Source: JANXQG01 sp963775975 (lineage in GTDB: Bacteria; Planctomycetota; Planctomycetia; Pirellulales; Thermoguttaceae). Taken from it: a DNA stretch of 64,000 nt. A program made the position numbers and the translations under genes. Shown one piece after another: positions 35,299-46,498 of the stretch. Location: positions 1,860,001-1,924,000 of the forward strand of contig CAVZKX010000002.1 of NCBI GenBank assembly GCA_963775975.1, in the 5' to 3' direction. The stretch's first letter is position 1. Every line of letters begins with the position of its first letter. The notes under the pieces are model-generated. The model was not told the origin of the DNA, did no database searches, and was given only the letters and a program-made list of their open reading frames with translations.

Positions 35299-36036
35299 AT
35301 GATACTTGGAAAACGTTGTGCCGCCGAGTTTATCGGTACGTACTGGCTTGTGTTTGGCGGATGCGGCAGTGCTGTCCTTGCGGCAGTCATGGGCGGGAAG
35401 CTGGAGGGAACGCCTGTTAATATCGGCATCAACCTCCTCGGAGTGTCTTTCGCCTTCGGCTTGACGGTGCTGACGATGGCCTATGCCATTGGTCACATCT
35501 CGGGCTGCCACCTCAATCCAGCCGTGTCGGTTGGCTTGGTCGCCGGAGGCCGCTTTCCGAAGGAGGAATTGGCGCCGTACATTATTTCCCAAGTGCTAGG
35601 CGGGCTGGCAGGCGCGGCCGTGTTGTACGTGATCGCTTCCGGCAAGGAAGGCTTTACCCTGGCGGACGGATTCGCGGCCAACGGCTACGCAGATCATTCC
35701 CCGGGCAAGTACTCCCTAATTGCCTGTCTGGCGGCCGAAATCGTGCTCACGTTCATGTTCCTCATGATCATCCTGGGTGCCACGGATCGACGCGCCCCGG
35801 CGGGCTTCGCGCCGCTGGCAATCGGCCTGGGCCTGACCCTGATCCACCTCATCGGCATCCCCGTCACGAATCTGTCGGTGAACCCGGCGCGGTCAACGGG
35901 GCCTGCTCTTTTCGTGGGCGGTTGGGCCCTCGCGCAGTTGTGGCTGTTTTGGGTCGCCCCGATCGTGGGCGCGGCGATCGCGGGAGTCGTGTATCGGAGC
36001 GTGTTTGAATCGGATGAGAAGGCCGCTAGCAAATGA
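35299..36036 (+). CDS. aqpZ: Aquaporin Z water channel
   Basis: Protein of 245 residues with six transmembrane segments of the MIP family. Both half-helix motifs are complete: HLNPAVSVG and VNPARSTG. The selectivity residues match E. coli AqpZ (Phe in the second helix, His in LIHLIGIPVT, Thr and Arg before and in NPAR). The neighbouring LTLIHLIGIPVTN and GGWALAQLWLFWVAPIVGA are nearly identical to AqpZ. So it is a water channel rather than a glycerol facilitator. ATG 35299 follows AAAGGA. It is followed 10 bases later by the coiled-coil membrane protein on the same strand. Confidence 0.95.
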   Translation: MILGKRCAAEFIGTYWLVFGGCGSAVLAAVMGGKLEGTPVNIGINLLGVSFAFGLTVLTMAYAIGHISGCHLNPAVSVGLVAGGRFPKEELAPYIISQVLGGLAGAAVLYVIASGKEGFTLADGFAANGYADHSPGKYSLIACLAAEIVLTFMFLMIILGATDRRAPAGFAPLAIGLGLTLIHLIGIPVTNLSVNPARSTGPALFVGGWALAQLWLFWVAPIVGAAIAGVVYRSVFESDEKAASK

Positions 36037-36045
36037 CGATGCCCC

Positions 36046-36885
36046 ATGTCGCTCGGAAAGCGTTTGTTCGGAGTCCTCCTCGCCGTCCTGGGCGCCGTGG
36101 GGATAGTCGTCTGCCTGGCGGGAATCGCCGCCGTTTCGATCGTCGCCTCACGATTGCAGCAGGTCAACTCGCGGCTGTTCGACCGCGTCGATCAACTCAT
36201 CGACCGAGCTGATCAGCGGGCGGCACAAGCCGGCGACGCCGTTGTCGGAACGCGGGATCTCGTCGAGGCATTGAAGCAACCTTTGAAGGATTCGGCGGCG
36301 CAACTGCTGGCCGGGCGGGTTGCGTCTTCGCCCAAGATCGACGACATCGAGCGTCGCCTTGCCGTAGCGATGGAGCGTGCCGACAACCTGGTGGACGCCT
36401 CCGCCTCCGCCACCGACTTAATCGAGCAAGTGCTCGCAACGATAGACGGCATCGCGTCCGAAAGGGGCGTCGATCTCCAAGATACTTCCGACCTGATGGC
36501 GACGATCCGCTCGGCCCAGGAGTCGCTTGCCGGCGCGACGGATCGCGTGGCGGACGTGCGGCAACGGCTGGGCGAGATCCGCCAGAACCGCGGCGTCGAT
36601 GTCAACCTCGCAGAAATCACGAAGATCTCTCTCGGCCTGGTTGCCAAGCTCGATATTGTGCAAGAGCGGATCGGCACGTTCCGCGACCGCCTTGACAACA
36701 CAAAGACCCGATCGGCCCGACTCCATGACCGGAACAGGAGCTGGATTCGCGCCGGTCAGTGGCTGATTCTATTCCTCTTCGCCTGGGGCGGCGCGGGCCA
36801 GTTCTGCCTCCTGCGGCAGGGCTGGCGACTCGTGCGACCGGCGGCGCCGGATGCAATCATTAAGATAAGAGTTGAACGTGTTTAA
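36046..36885 (+). CDS. Membrane-anchored coiled-coil protein
   Basis: Protein of 279 residues. One hydrophobic segment near the N-terminus (LFGVLLAVLGAVGIVVCLAG) and one near the C-terminus (WLILFLFAWGGAGQFCLL) bracket a long helical region rich in Asp/Arg/Ala (DRVDQLIDRADQRAAQAGD and similar). This looks like a dynamin- or stator-type coiled coil in the periplasm or cytoplasm. No named family. It lies between aqpZ and another membrane gene, with overlapping or touching ends, so it is probably in one operon with them. Confidence 0.65.
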   Translation: MSLGKRLFGVLLAVLGAVGIVVCLAGIAAVSIVASRLQQVNSRLFDRVDQLIDRADQRAAQAGDAVVGTRDLVEALKQPLKDSAAQLLAGRVASSPKIDDIERRLAVAMERADNLVDASASATDLIEQVLATIDGIASERGVDLQDTSDLMATIRSAQESLAGATDRVADVRQRLGEIRQNRGVDVNLAEITKISLGLVAKLDIVQERIGTFRDRLDNTKTRSARLHDRNRSWIRAGQWLILFLFAWGGAGQFCLLRQGWRLVRPAAPDAIIKIRVERV

Positions 36886-36920
36886 TGAACCGCGATGGCA
36901 ATAACCGCCCGGAGGATGCG

Positions 36921-37619
36921 ATGAGCAACGCGCCGGCCGAACATGGCCCGCCTTCATCGCCGCCGCGGGTCGTTGCTATTAGCGGCGTAGTCTTTTCGGC
37001 GCTGTACATCACCAGCCTGATACTCGTCAGGCTTGCTGTCCCGGCCGATCCCAAGGATCCCGGCATCTGGCTTGCCGATCCGGTTTACCGGAACTGGATC
37101 CGCATCGCGCTGAACCTCATTCCCTTTACGGGAATAGCGTTCCTCTGGTTCATGGCGGTGCTGCGCAATCGCATCGGCCTCCGCGAAGATCGCTTCTTCG
37201 CCACGCTATTCTTGGGCAGCGGACTGCTCTTCGTTGCCATGCTCTTCGCCACGACGGCCGTTTCCCTTGGACTGCTGGGGACCTTCGTTACCCCTGGTCG
37301 TCTTTCCGCCGACAGCGAAGCTTATGCGGTCGGCCGTGCGACGGCCCACGCGCTCATGAACACCTTCGGCATGAAAATGGCGGCTGTTTTCATGTTTGTA
37401 ACCTCCACGATTGGGCTGCGGACGGCAGTCCTCGCCCGCTGGGTATCGTTTGTCGGTTTCACCCTTGCGTTGATACTGCTTTCGGTCATCACCGACTTCG
37501 CGTGGATCGCGCTGGTGGTGCCGTTTTGGGTGCTTCTCGTGAGCATGTACATTCTCGTTACCGACTTCGGACGCCGCGGCCAGATGACAACGCGACCAGA
37601 ACCCGGCGCTGGACATTAG
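36921..37619 (+). CDS. Multi-pass membrane protein of unknown function
   Basis: Protein of 232 residues with about six hydrophobic segments (VVAISGVVFSALYITSLILV, LIPFTGIAFLWFMAVL, LGSGLLFVAMLFATTAVSL and three more). I favour ATG 36921 because GGAGG lies five bases before it. An in-frame ATG at 36885 overlaps the upstream stop (TAATG) and would add 12 residues, so the choice is not firm. No motif ties it to a known family. Confidence 0.65.
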   Translation: MSNAPAEHGPPSSPPRVVAISGVVFSALYITSLILVRLAVPADPKDPGIWLADPVYRNWIRIALNLIPFTGIAFLWFMAVLRNRIGLREDRFFATLFLGSGLLFVAMLFATTAVSLGLLGTFVTPGRLSADSEAYAVGRATAHALMNTFGMKMAAVFMFVTSTIGLRTAVLARWVSFVGFTLALILLSVITDFAWIALVVPFWVLLVSMYILVTDFGRRGQMTTRPEPGAGH

Positions 37620-37679
37620 GTGGGTGACTAATCATACTGGCTTAAGACTCAAGCGATCCGTCGTGAGAAGTGTCTTGTC

Positions 37680-38456
37680 ATGGACTTTGTCACTGATCAT
37701 CCGCTGCTTGTTCTCGTAATTGCCTTCATTGGGCTGTGGCTCTCGGCGTGGATTGGGTGGTTGTTCCGCAGAAGGCAGGGCGGCCTGGACGCGGAGCTGC
37801 GCGAAGACTTTGGTTTCATCCTGGCCGCTACGCTGACGCTGCTCGGCTTGATTATCGGATTCAGCTTTTCCATGGCTACAAGCCGTTACGACCAGCGCAA
37901 GATTTACGAGGAAGCTGAGGCCAACGCGATCGGCACCGAATACGTCCGGGCCGACTTTCTCCCTACCGCCGATGCGGCGGCGGTACGCGCACTGCTGAAG
38001 AAATACCTCGATGAGCGTGTCCGGTTCTACATGTCTCACGACGAGCAAGAGATCCGGCAAATCAACGCCCGTACCGCCGAACTGCAGAGCGAATTGTGGT
38101 CCGCAATTCGTGCTCCGGCCGCGGCGCAGCCAACACCCGTGATGGCCCTGGTCGTATCGGGCATGAACGACGTGCTGAATTCGCAGGGATACACTCAGGC
38201 CGGATACTGGAATCGAATTCCCATCGCGGCATGGGGATTGATGGCCGCGATCGCCATCGGCTGCAACTTGCTGGTCGGCTATGGTTCGCACGGCGCTAAA
38301 TCGGGATCGAAATTGCTGCCGATTCTGCCGTTGATTGTCGCCATTGCCTTCATGCTCATCGCGGATATTGATTCCCCGCGCCGCGGAATTATTCTCGTGC
38401 GGCCGCAAAACCTGATCAGCCTGGCTGAATCTCTGCCGCCCGGCGGAATGCCTTGA
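37680..38456 (+). CDS. Bestrophin-like DUF4239 membrane protein
   Basis: Protein of 258 residues. Two N-terminal hydrophobic helices, then the DUF4239 signature LGLIIGFSFSMATSRYDQRK...EEAEANAIGTEYVRADFLP. A middle soluble helical region and two C-terminal hydrophobic segments (IPIAAWGLMAAIAIGCNLLV, LLPILPLIVAIAFMLIAD) follow. The family is often described as bestrophin-like, but channel activity is not shown. About 60 bases separate it from the previous membrane gene. Confidence 0.8.
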   Translation: MDFVTDHPLLVLVIAFIGLWLSAWIGWLFRRRQGGLDAELREDFGFILAATLTLLGLIIGFSFSMATSRYDQRKIYEEAEANAIGTEYVRADFLPTADAAAVRALLKKYLDERVRFYMSHDEQEIRQINARTAELQSELWSAIRAPAAAQPTPVMALVVSGMNDVLNSQGYTQAGYWNRIPIAAWGLMAAIAIGCNLLVGYGSHGAKSGSKLLPILPLIVAIAFMLIADIDSPRRGIILVRPQNLISLAESLPPGGMP

Positions 38457-38560
38457 ACCCAAGAGGTCGAAACCTCAACTTAGAGTTGATATAGATAACT
38501 AGGCAACCGTTGTTCGGCAGGCACAATCGGCTGCACCTTCATTTCGCAGGAATAAACAAC

Positions 38561-41299
<2,739 letters not shown>

Positions 41300-41330
41300 C
41301 ATGAAAACGTGACGAAAAAACCGCCGTCAT

Positions 41331-41930
41331 CTACGAGATCAATACCTGGGTTCGAACTTGGCCTTCCGCGTTTTCCGCGTCGAGAAACCGAAGTGGAGCA
41401 TCCTTCCATTCACGTGCGTAGTCGATGCCAATCCGCTTCGTGGTGAGGACCCGCGCATGATACGCTGGATCGTCCAGGAAATAAAGCCGGCCGCCGGTCA
41501 GGTCCAGGCCGTTTTCCGCGCGAGTGATCTTAAGCGCCCGAGTTAGCCGGCCGGGCCCCGAAAGATCAGGCAAACAGCGACCGGCCTGCCAACCGTCAAG
41601 CGGCCGAGCGGCGCGGATGAGCACTGCCTGGGCTTCGCCTGGCTCGCCGGCCACGACGTTCAGCATTTCGTACAGCCCATAGATCAAGTAGACGTAGGCA
41701 CATCCGGCTGGTCCGAACAAGACTTCGGTTCGCGGCGTCCGCCCCTTGGAGGCGTGCGACGCCAGATCGTCGGGGCCGAGATACGCTTCGGTTTCCAGGA
41801 TACGCGCCCGCAACTCGTTCCCGTCAATGTGGCGGACAAGGATCTTTCCAATCAGCGCGGTGGCTAAGTCCACCGCTGACCGCCCGAAAAACGATCGCGG
41901 GAGCCTCTTGAAAGTCGATTTCAGCCTCAT
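41331..41930 (-). CDS. DNA-3-methyladenine glycosylase (AAG/MPG family)
   Basis: Protein of 199 residues. ATG 41930 (MRLKSTFKRL) overlaps the upstream gene's stop as ATGA. Features of the alkyladenine glycosylase family: LPRSFFGRSAVDLATALIGK, ILETEAYLGPDDLASHA (catalytic Glu), GPAGCAYVYLIYGLYEMLNVV and AVLIRAARPL. It removes alkylated purines from DNA. The minus-strand pair with the secreted protein upstream is probably chance coupling. Confidence 0.93.
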   Translation of the reverse strand: MRLKSTFKRLPRSFFGRSAVDLATALIGKILVRHIDGNELRARILETEAYLGPDDLASHASKGRTPRTEVLFGPAGCAYVYLIYGLYEMLNVVAGEPGEAQAVLIRAARPLDGWQAGRCLPDLSGPGRLTRALKITRAENGLDLTGGRLYFLDDPAYHARVLTTKRIGIDYAREWKDAPLRFLDAENAEGQVRTQVLIS

Positions 41931-42433
41931 TGGCCCTTCTTCGTTTCTTTGCCGCCCTTCACGTCCTTGGTGATTTTGCCGAACAACATCCCGCCGTGGT
42001 TGCCGCCGTCCCACATGCCGGAGTACTTGCCGTCGAAAATCATTACCCGGGCGGTGAACTGCCCGATGCCGGGCACGTCAAACTTGTCCAAGGTAATCAC
42101 CGGCGTGTCGCCGGCCCAAACCACGCGCAGCGGCAGCGGTAGCGTGACGTCGTGTTCGCCATATTGAATGCGGGCGTTGAAGAGCCACAGGTCGCCGTCG
42201 CCGGGCAGCTTCGTGACCGATTCAATCCCATACTTCTCTTCCTTGGCCGAAGCCAGGTCGCCCTTGCCGCTCGTGAAATGCCCCGTCATCGTGACTCCGC
42301 TGAGCGTCTCCTGGAACTTTTTCTGCAACTCTTCCTTGGACGGCGGCGGCGGCGCCTTGGCCGGCTCATCAGCGGCAGCGAAGGAACTCGCCAACAAAAA
42401 CGTCACAAATAGTACTCCGATTTGGCATTTCAT
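41927..42433 (-). CDS. Secreted hypothetical protein
   Basis: Protein of 168 residues with a signal peptide to about residue 22 (KCQIGVLFVTFLLASSFAAA). The mature protein begins Pro/Lys-rich (EPAKAPPPPSKEELQKKF), then a beta-rich domain: SGVTMTGHFTSGKG, YGIESVTKLPGDGDLWLFNA, VTLPLPLRVVWAGDTPVITLD, ending MWDGGNHGGMLFG. Planctomycetes carry many relatives annotated only as hypothetical. It overlaps the glycosylase gene by four bases. Confidence 0.75.
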   Translation of the reverse strand: MKCQIGVLFVTFLLASSFAAADEPAKAPPPPSKEELQKKFQETLSGVTMTGHFTSGKGDLASAKEEKYGIESVTKLPGDGDLWLFNARIQYGEHDVTLPLPLRVVWAGDTPVITLDKFDVPGIGQFTARVMIFDGKYSGMWDGGNHGGMLFGKITKDVKGGKETKKGQ

Positions 42434-42749
42434 GATGGCATCCCGGTTGGTTAGGGCTATCGGTTTACAACATTGTTACGCGCAGATTCGGTGCGTCCAC
42501 GGCACTGGACTTGAATTCTATTAAAACACACCCGTCGATGCAAACTAAGGAGACCGGCCGTTTGACACCAGCATGGGCGCGCGGCTCGCCATTGAAGTTA
42601 AAACTTTCACGGTTGTCTCCCAGTTGGGCGAGGCGATAATTTCTGCGCCTTTGCGTGCGTGTACTGATGCCCAACATTCTACGCCGCCGGATAATAGGCG
42701 GATACCGCGCGTTGAATTCAAACTTCAACTCCGCCACGGAGATCAAATT
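42434..42749. other. Divergent intergenic region
   Basis: About 315 bases between the minus-strand secreted protein and the plus-strand aldo/keto reductase. It holds both promoters. A reading on the plus strand from 42573 runs into the reductase, but its ribosome site is missing and the conserved sequence begins only after 42750. Confidence 0.4.
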
Positions 42750-43703
42750 ATGAGCAGCACGTTGCTGGAGACCGAAAGCCTTTGCGATACGATGATGGCC
42801 TTGAACAACGGATCGGGCGCCATTCCCGCCCTCGGCTTCGGCACGCTGATTCCTGACCCCGTCGCGACCAAGGCGGCGACCAAGGCGGCGCTCGAGGCAG
42901 GGTTTCGCGTGCTCGATACTGCCGAACGTTACCGGACTGAAACGGAAGTCGGTGAAGCGATGCAGGAAGTCTTCAAGGAGGGAAAGATCAAGCGTGAGGA
43001 CGTCTTTGTCATCACTAAACTCTGGAACACAAATCATCGCCCCGAGCGCGTGAAGCCGGCCTTCGAGGCGGGTCTCAAGAGACTTCAACTTGACTACGTC
43101 GATCTCTACCTCATCCATACGCCCTTCGCTTTCCAGCCGGGCGAGGAGCAAGATCCGCGCGATGCCAGCGGCAACGTGATCTACGACAAAACGGTGACGC
43201 TGCAGGATACATGGAAGGCGCTGGAGAAACTTGTGGACGACGGCCGGTGCAAGGCCATCGGGATATCGGACGTCAACCTGGCCCAGACGAAGGAAATCTT
43301 CGATGCGGCGAGGATCAAGCCGGCCGTCGTTCACGTCGAGTCCCATCCCTATCTGCCGCAATGGGACCTTTTGGAATACTGCAAAAAGAACGGCATCGTA
43401 TTGCAGGCGTTCGCGGCGCTGGGACACAGCAGCACGCCCAAGCTGATGGACGATCCGGTCGTTACCTCGGTAGCCAAACGGGTCAAAAAGAGCCCGGCAC
43501 AGGTCCTGCTTGCCTGGGCGATCCAGCGCGGGACGGCCCTCTTAACGACATCGAAGACTCCTGCCCGGATCAAGGAAAACTTTGACGTCTCGGCGCTGCC
43601 GGAAGATGCCGTGCAGGAAATCAGCGATGGAGTCAAGACGCGGATCAGGTTCAATGCGGTCGTGGAGACGGGCGTTCCGGGGTTCATCCCGAGAGGCAAG
43701 TGA
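42750..43703 (+). CDS. Aldo/keto reductase
   Basis: Protein of 317 residues of the AKR superfamily, NADPH-dependent reduction of aldehydes or ketones. ATG 42750 follows GGAG by eight bases. The catalytic tetrad is visible: Asp and Tyr in VLDTAERYRTE, Lys in VITKLWNTNH, His in LYLIHTPFAF. It further has GISDVNLAQ and QVLLAWAIQRG. It stands alone, convergent with the flavoprotein/MarR operon. Confidence 0.93.
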   Translation: MSSTLLETESLCDTMMALNNGSGAIPALGFGTLIPDPVATKAATKAALEAGFRVLDTAERYRTETEVGEAMQEVFKEGKIKREDVFVITKLWNTNHRPERVKPAFEAGLKRLQLDYVDLYLIHTPFAFQPGEEQDPRDASGNVIYDKTVTLQDTWKALEKLVDDGRCKAIGISDVNLAQTKEIFDAARIKPAVVHVESHPYLPQWDLLEYCKKNGIVLQAFAALGHSSTPKLMDDPVVTSVAKRVKKSPAQVLLAWAIQRGTALLTTSKTPARIKENFDVSALPEDAVQEISDGVKTRIRFNAVVETGVPGFIPRGK

Positions 43704-43785
43704 GGTTGAGGCATCATTGTCACCCGAAAACATTCAGACCGCCCGCAGGCCTCGCCCTAGTTGGTCGCCGACGAGTCAGCACCGC

Positions 43786-45099
43786 TCATTGCCGTTGCTC
43801 CGCCGGCAAAAACAGTTCGCTCACCTTGTCCGGCACTTCCTCCGGTCTGGCGCCGGCATCCCACGCCGGAATGGGCGCCTTGTTTGGCGGGTAGAGCGAC
43901 TCCATCGGTTCCCATACTTCGTCCACTTTGTCGTCGAACAGATCGCCGATGAGCAAGTCGGTGACTTTGCCGCGTAGGTGCGGATATTGCTTGACGAAGC
44001 GGCCAAAACTGAAGCCGTCGTAATACTCGCAGACCAGCCGCCGCATCCGGTCGACGCCGCGGTTGAACATCTCGCCCCAGCGGCCGAGCTGCGCTGCGGA
44101 CGTATCGCCATTTTCCAAGCCGTCGGCGATGGCGTCGGCCGCCAGCTCGCCCGACTTGAGCGCCAGCAGAACGCCGGAAGAATAAAGCGGGTCGAGGAAC
44201 CCGAAAGCGTCGCCCACGAGAACCCAGCCGTCGCCGGCCACCTGCTTCGAGCGGTAGGAGTAGTCCTTCGTGGCATAATAGCCGGTCGCACGTTCCGCGC
44301 CGGCGATCCGCTTCTGCACCGCGGGGCAGGCGGCGACCTCCTCGTTATACACTTCTTCGCGGGTTCCGCGATCCTTGAACATATAATCGAACGGTCCCAC
44401 GATGCCGAGGCTGACCGTGCCGTCGTGTTGCGGGATGTACCACCACCAGCCCTTTCGGTTCGTCGTTTGGATGACCACCGTCGCCCCTTCATCGAGGCCC
44501 GTGTCGCGAAATGCCCCCTTCCAGTAAGTCCAGATCGCCCCTTTGTTCAGCACGGGGTCCCACAGCCGCAGCATGAACCGGTTCTGGAGCATCGTGTTTT
44601 GTCCGCTTGCGTCGACGACTACCTTGGCGCGAAGGGTTTGCTGTTCGCCTTTCTCATTCTCCACCAGCGCGCCGACCGCGCGATCGCCCTCGAACAGGAT
44701 TTCCTCTACTCGGCCCGGCTGAATGACCTCGACGCCATGCTGCCGGGCGTTGTCGAGCATCAGGGTATCGAACTCACTGCGGATTACCTGCCACGTTTGC
44801 GAGCATTCGTGGGGCTTGTTGTCGTGGAAGTAGAAAGGGGCCGACTCCTTGCCCGCCGCATTCACGAACTGCACGCTGAACTTCTTCACGAACGGGCTGG
44901 CCTTCATCTTTTCCAGCATGTTCAGCCGCTTGAAGACCCAATAGGTCTCGGGGATGAGCGACTCGCCGATGTGGAATCGCGGGAATTTCACGCGCTCGTA
45001 AAGCTTCACCTTCAGGCCGCGCTGGGCGAGCATTGTCGATACCGTACTGCCGGCCGGCCCGCCCCCGACTACGACCACATCCGTCGAAACTTCGACCAT
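43786..45099 (-). CDS. FAD-dependent oxidoreductase, halogenase/geranylgeranyl-reductase-like
   Basis: Protein of 437 residues. ATG 45099 has AGGAG seven bases upstream. N-terminal Rossmann VVVGGGPAGSTVSTMLAQRG, then KFPRFHIGESLIPETY, VVVDASGQNTML, and a Trp-rich segment GWWWYIPQHDGTVSLGIVG. The family motif GDAFGFLDPLYSSGV near residue 290 binds FAD. This layout is shared by flavin-dependent halogenases and geranylgeranyl reductases. The halogenase WxWxIP motif is approximated by WWWYIP, but the catalytic Lys of halogenases could not be confirmed. It lies 26 bases after the marR gene, so MarR probably controls it. Confidence 0.85.
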   Translation of the reverse strand: MVEVSTDVVVVGGGPAGSTVSTMLAQRGLKVKLYERVKFPRFHIGESLIPETYWVFKRLNMLEKMKASPFVKKFSVQFVNAAGKESAPFYFHDNKPHECSQTWQVIRSEFDTLMLDNARQHGVEVIQPGRVEEILFEGDRAVGALVENEKGEQQTLRAKVVVDASGQNTMLQNRFMLRLWDPVLNKGAIWTYWKGAFRDTGLDEGATVVIQTTNRKGWWWYIPQHDGTVSLGIVGPFDYMFKDRGTREEVYNEEVAACPAVQKRIAGAERATGYYATKDYSYRSKQVAGDGWVLVGDAFGFLDPLYSSGVLLALKSGELAADAIADGLENGDTSAAQLGRWGEMFNRGVDRMRRLVCEYYDGFSFGRFVKQYPHLRGKVTDLLIGDLFDDKVDEVWEPMESLYPPNKAPIPAWDAGARPEEVPDKVSELFLPAEQRQ

Positions 45100-45125
45100 A
45101 GGTAAACTCCTTGAAATCGAGAAAG

Positions 45126-45608
45126 CTAATGCCAAGTGCTATCTGCGTCTTCGTGCGGCCCTCGAGCCGCGCGCAGCAGGGCAACCAGTGTTGTGAGGTC
45201 TTTTTGGGAAAGGTGGGAAAGCTGCCGTGCGTGGCAGCCGCGCACCGGACTTCGCAGCTCTTTGAGCAGCGAGATTCCGGCCGTCGTAACGCGGACATCG
45301 ACGACGCGGCGGTTGTCGGCCGGACGGTCGCGGACAACCAGGCCGCGCTGCTCCAGTTTGTCGAGCAACCGCGTGATGTCCGGGGCACGGCTGACGAGCC
45401 GTGCGGCAAGATCGAGCGTGCGAATCGCCTCGGGGTGACAGCTCCGCAGGAGCCGCAAGGCGTTATACTGCTGAGCGGTCAAGTCGTACCGGGCAAAAAG
45501 TTCATCCTCCAATGCCCGAAGCCGGTCATAGGTCCGCCAGATGCCGAGGAACGCCTCCTGTTCGAGGGTGTCAAACCGTTTGCCGGTGCTAGCCGACTTG
45601 CTTGCCAT
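45126..45608 (-). CDS. MarR-family transcriptional regulator
   Basis: Protein of 160 residues with the winged-helix of MarR: LTAQQYNALRLLRSC, LDLAARLVSRAPDITRLLDKL, RPADNRRVVDVRVTTAG. It probably represses its own operon and releases on binding a small phenolic or lipid ligand. Its ATG (45608) has no Shine-Dalgarno site. Instead a -10/-35 pair overlaps the operator just upstream, so the mRNA may be leaderless (see 45606-45650). Confidence 0.9.
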   Translation of the reverse strand: MASKSASTGKRFDTLEQEAFLGIWRTYDRLRALEDELFARYDLTAQQYNALRLLRSCHPEAIRTLDLAARLVSRAPDITRLLDKLEQRGLVVRDRPADNRRVVDVRVTTAGISLLKELRSPVRGCHARQLSHLSQKDLTTLVALLRAARGPHEDADSTWH

Positions 45609-45650
45609 ACGTCAATGATACTTGTTTGGACAAGTATTGTCCAGATAAGT
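45606..45650 (-). promoter_or_regulatory. MarR operator overlapping a leaderless promoter
   Basis: A perfect inverted repeat ATACTTGT-TTGG-ACAAGTAT lies at 45618-45637. On the minus strand, TGGACA (about 45643-45638) and TATCAT (45620-45615) stand 17 bases apart as -35 and -10, so the palindrome fills the spacer. Seven bases after the -10 is the MarR ATG (45608), leaving no room for a ribosome site. A second, overlapping palindrome GGACA-N5-TGTCC is present. MarR binding here would block polymerase directly. Confidence 0.6.
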
Positions 45651-45741
45651 TGTTATACGTCTGGTTTTTCCGTAAAGTGTTGGCCGAATTGAGGCCACTT
45701 CAGCGGTCTTTTGCGCGGAGCGGTATTTAGGCCGGTCACCT

Positions 45742-46473
45742 CTACGAGATCCACAAATCGCTACATGCTTGCTCGTAGCTTTGCTCGAAGTCGAGAGCGA
45801 TAACCAAGGCTCGGTTCAACCAAAGGGGCAGCGTCGGCAGCGGCTCGCCGGCCACTAGTGTGTGCGACCAGGCTTCCAATCGCGCTCGCGTTCCCTGCAT
45901 TATCCATCGGCAGGATGCTGCATAGATCGACGGCTCCTCGCTCGACATGGTGCGATCCGGATGGCCTATGAATTCCATCAGTTGGGCGTATAAATTGAAG
46001 CGGCGAATTGTGACCAGGTCGACAAGACTCACGGCGACTCCCTTGCGAAGCAAGGCGGCGCATTTGGCTACGAAGGCCTGGCGCGACTCCGGTCGATCCT
46101 TGTTGGCAGGGCTCACTAGTTCTATCGCTGCGACCAGCGTTCGCTCCCGTTCCACGTCGAAGATGCGGACTTCATACTCGTATTCGTCGGGCGGATCAGT
46201 CTCAACGGCTACCGCGGGAGCAGAGGCAGTCCAGGCAACCGTGGCCGCACCGCTGTTGCCGTTGGCTTCGCCAGAGTGCTGCAGTTCGTACGATTCGAGC
46301 GCGCCCACGTCGATTTCCATCAATGTGCCGAGATGGACGCGCGGTTCGGCAACGTACCCGTGCGGCAACTGTTTCCGCAACTGCTGAACGATGCTCGCCG
46401 GCCACATTCCGTGGAAGCCCTCCCACGATGCTTGCTTGCTGACAGGCGGAAGAAAGTGATCGCGAAGCGGCAT
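45742..46473 (-). CDS. DUF4058 family protein
   Basis: Protein of 243 residues, soluble. ATG 46473 (MPLRDHFLPP) with GGAG seven bases upstream. The DUF4058 signature is PLRDHFLPPVSKQASWEGFH (divided by family reading), GYVAEPRVHLG, EYEVRIFDVERERTLVAAIELVSPANK, with the C-terminal LWLNRALVIALDFEQSYEQAC. The EVRI...IELVSPANK core resembles restriction-endonuclease-like folds in the Uma2/DUF4058 families, which are numerous in planctomycetes; the function is unknown. Confidence 0.85.
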   Translation of the reverse strand: MPLRDHFLPPVSKQASWEGFHGMWPASIVQQLRKQLPHGYVAEPRVHLGTLMEIDVGALESYELQHSGEANGNSGAATVAWTASAPAVAVETDPPDEYEYEVRIFDVERERTLVAAIELVSPANKDRPESRQAFVAKCAALLRKGVAVSLVDLVTIRRFNLYAQLMEFIGHPDRTMSSEEPSIYAASCRWIMQGTRARLEAWSHTLVAGEPLPTLPLWLNRALVIALDFEQSYEQACSDLWIS

Positions 46474-46498
46474 GTTCAATCTCCTTGACCCAATTATA

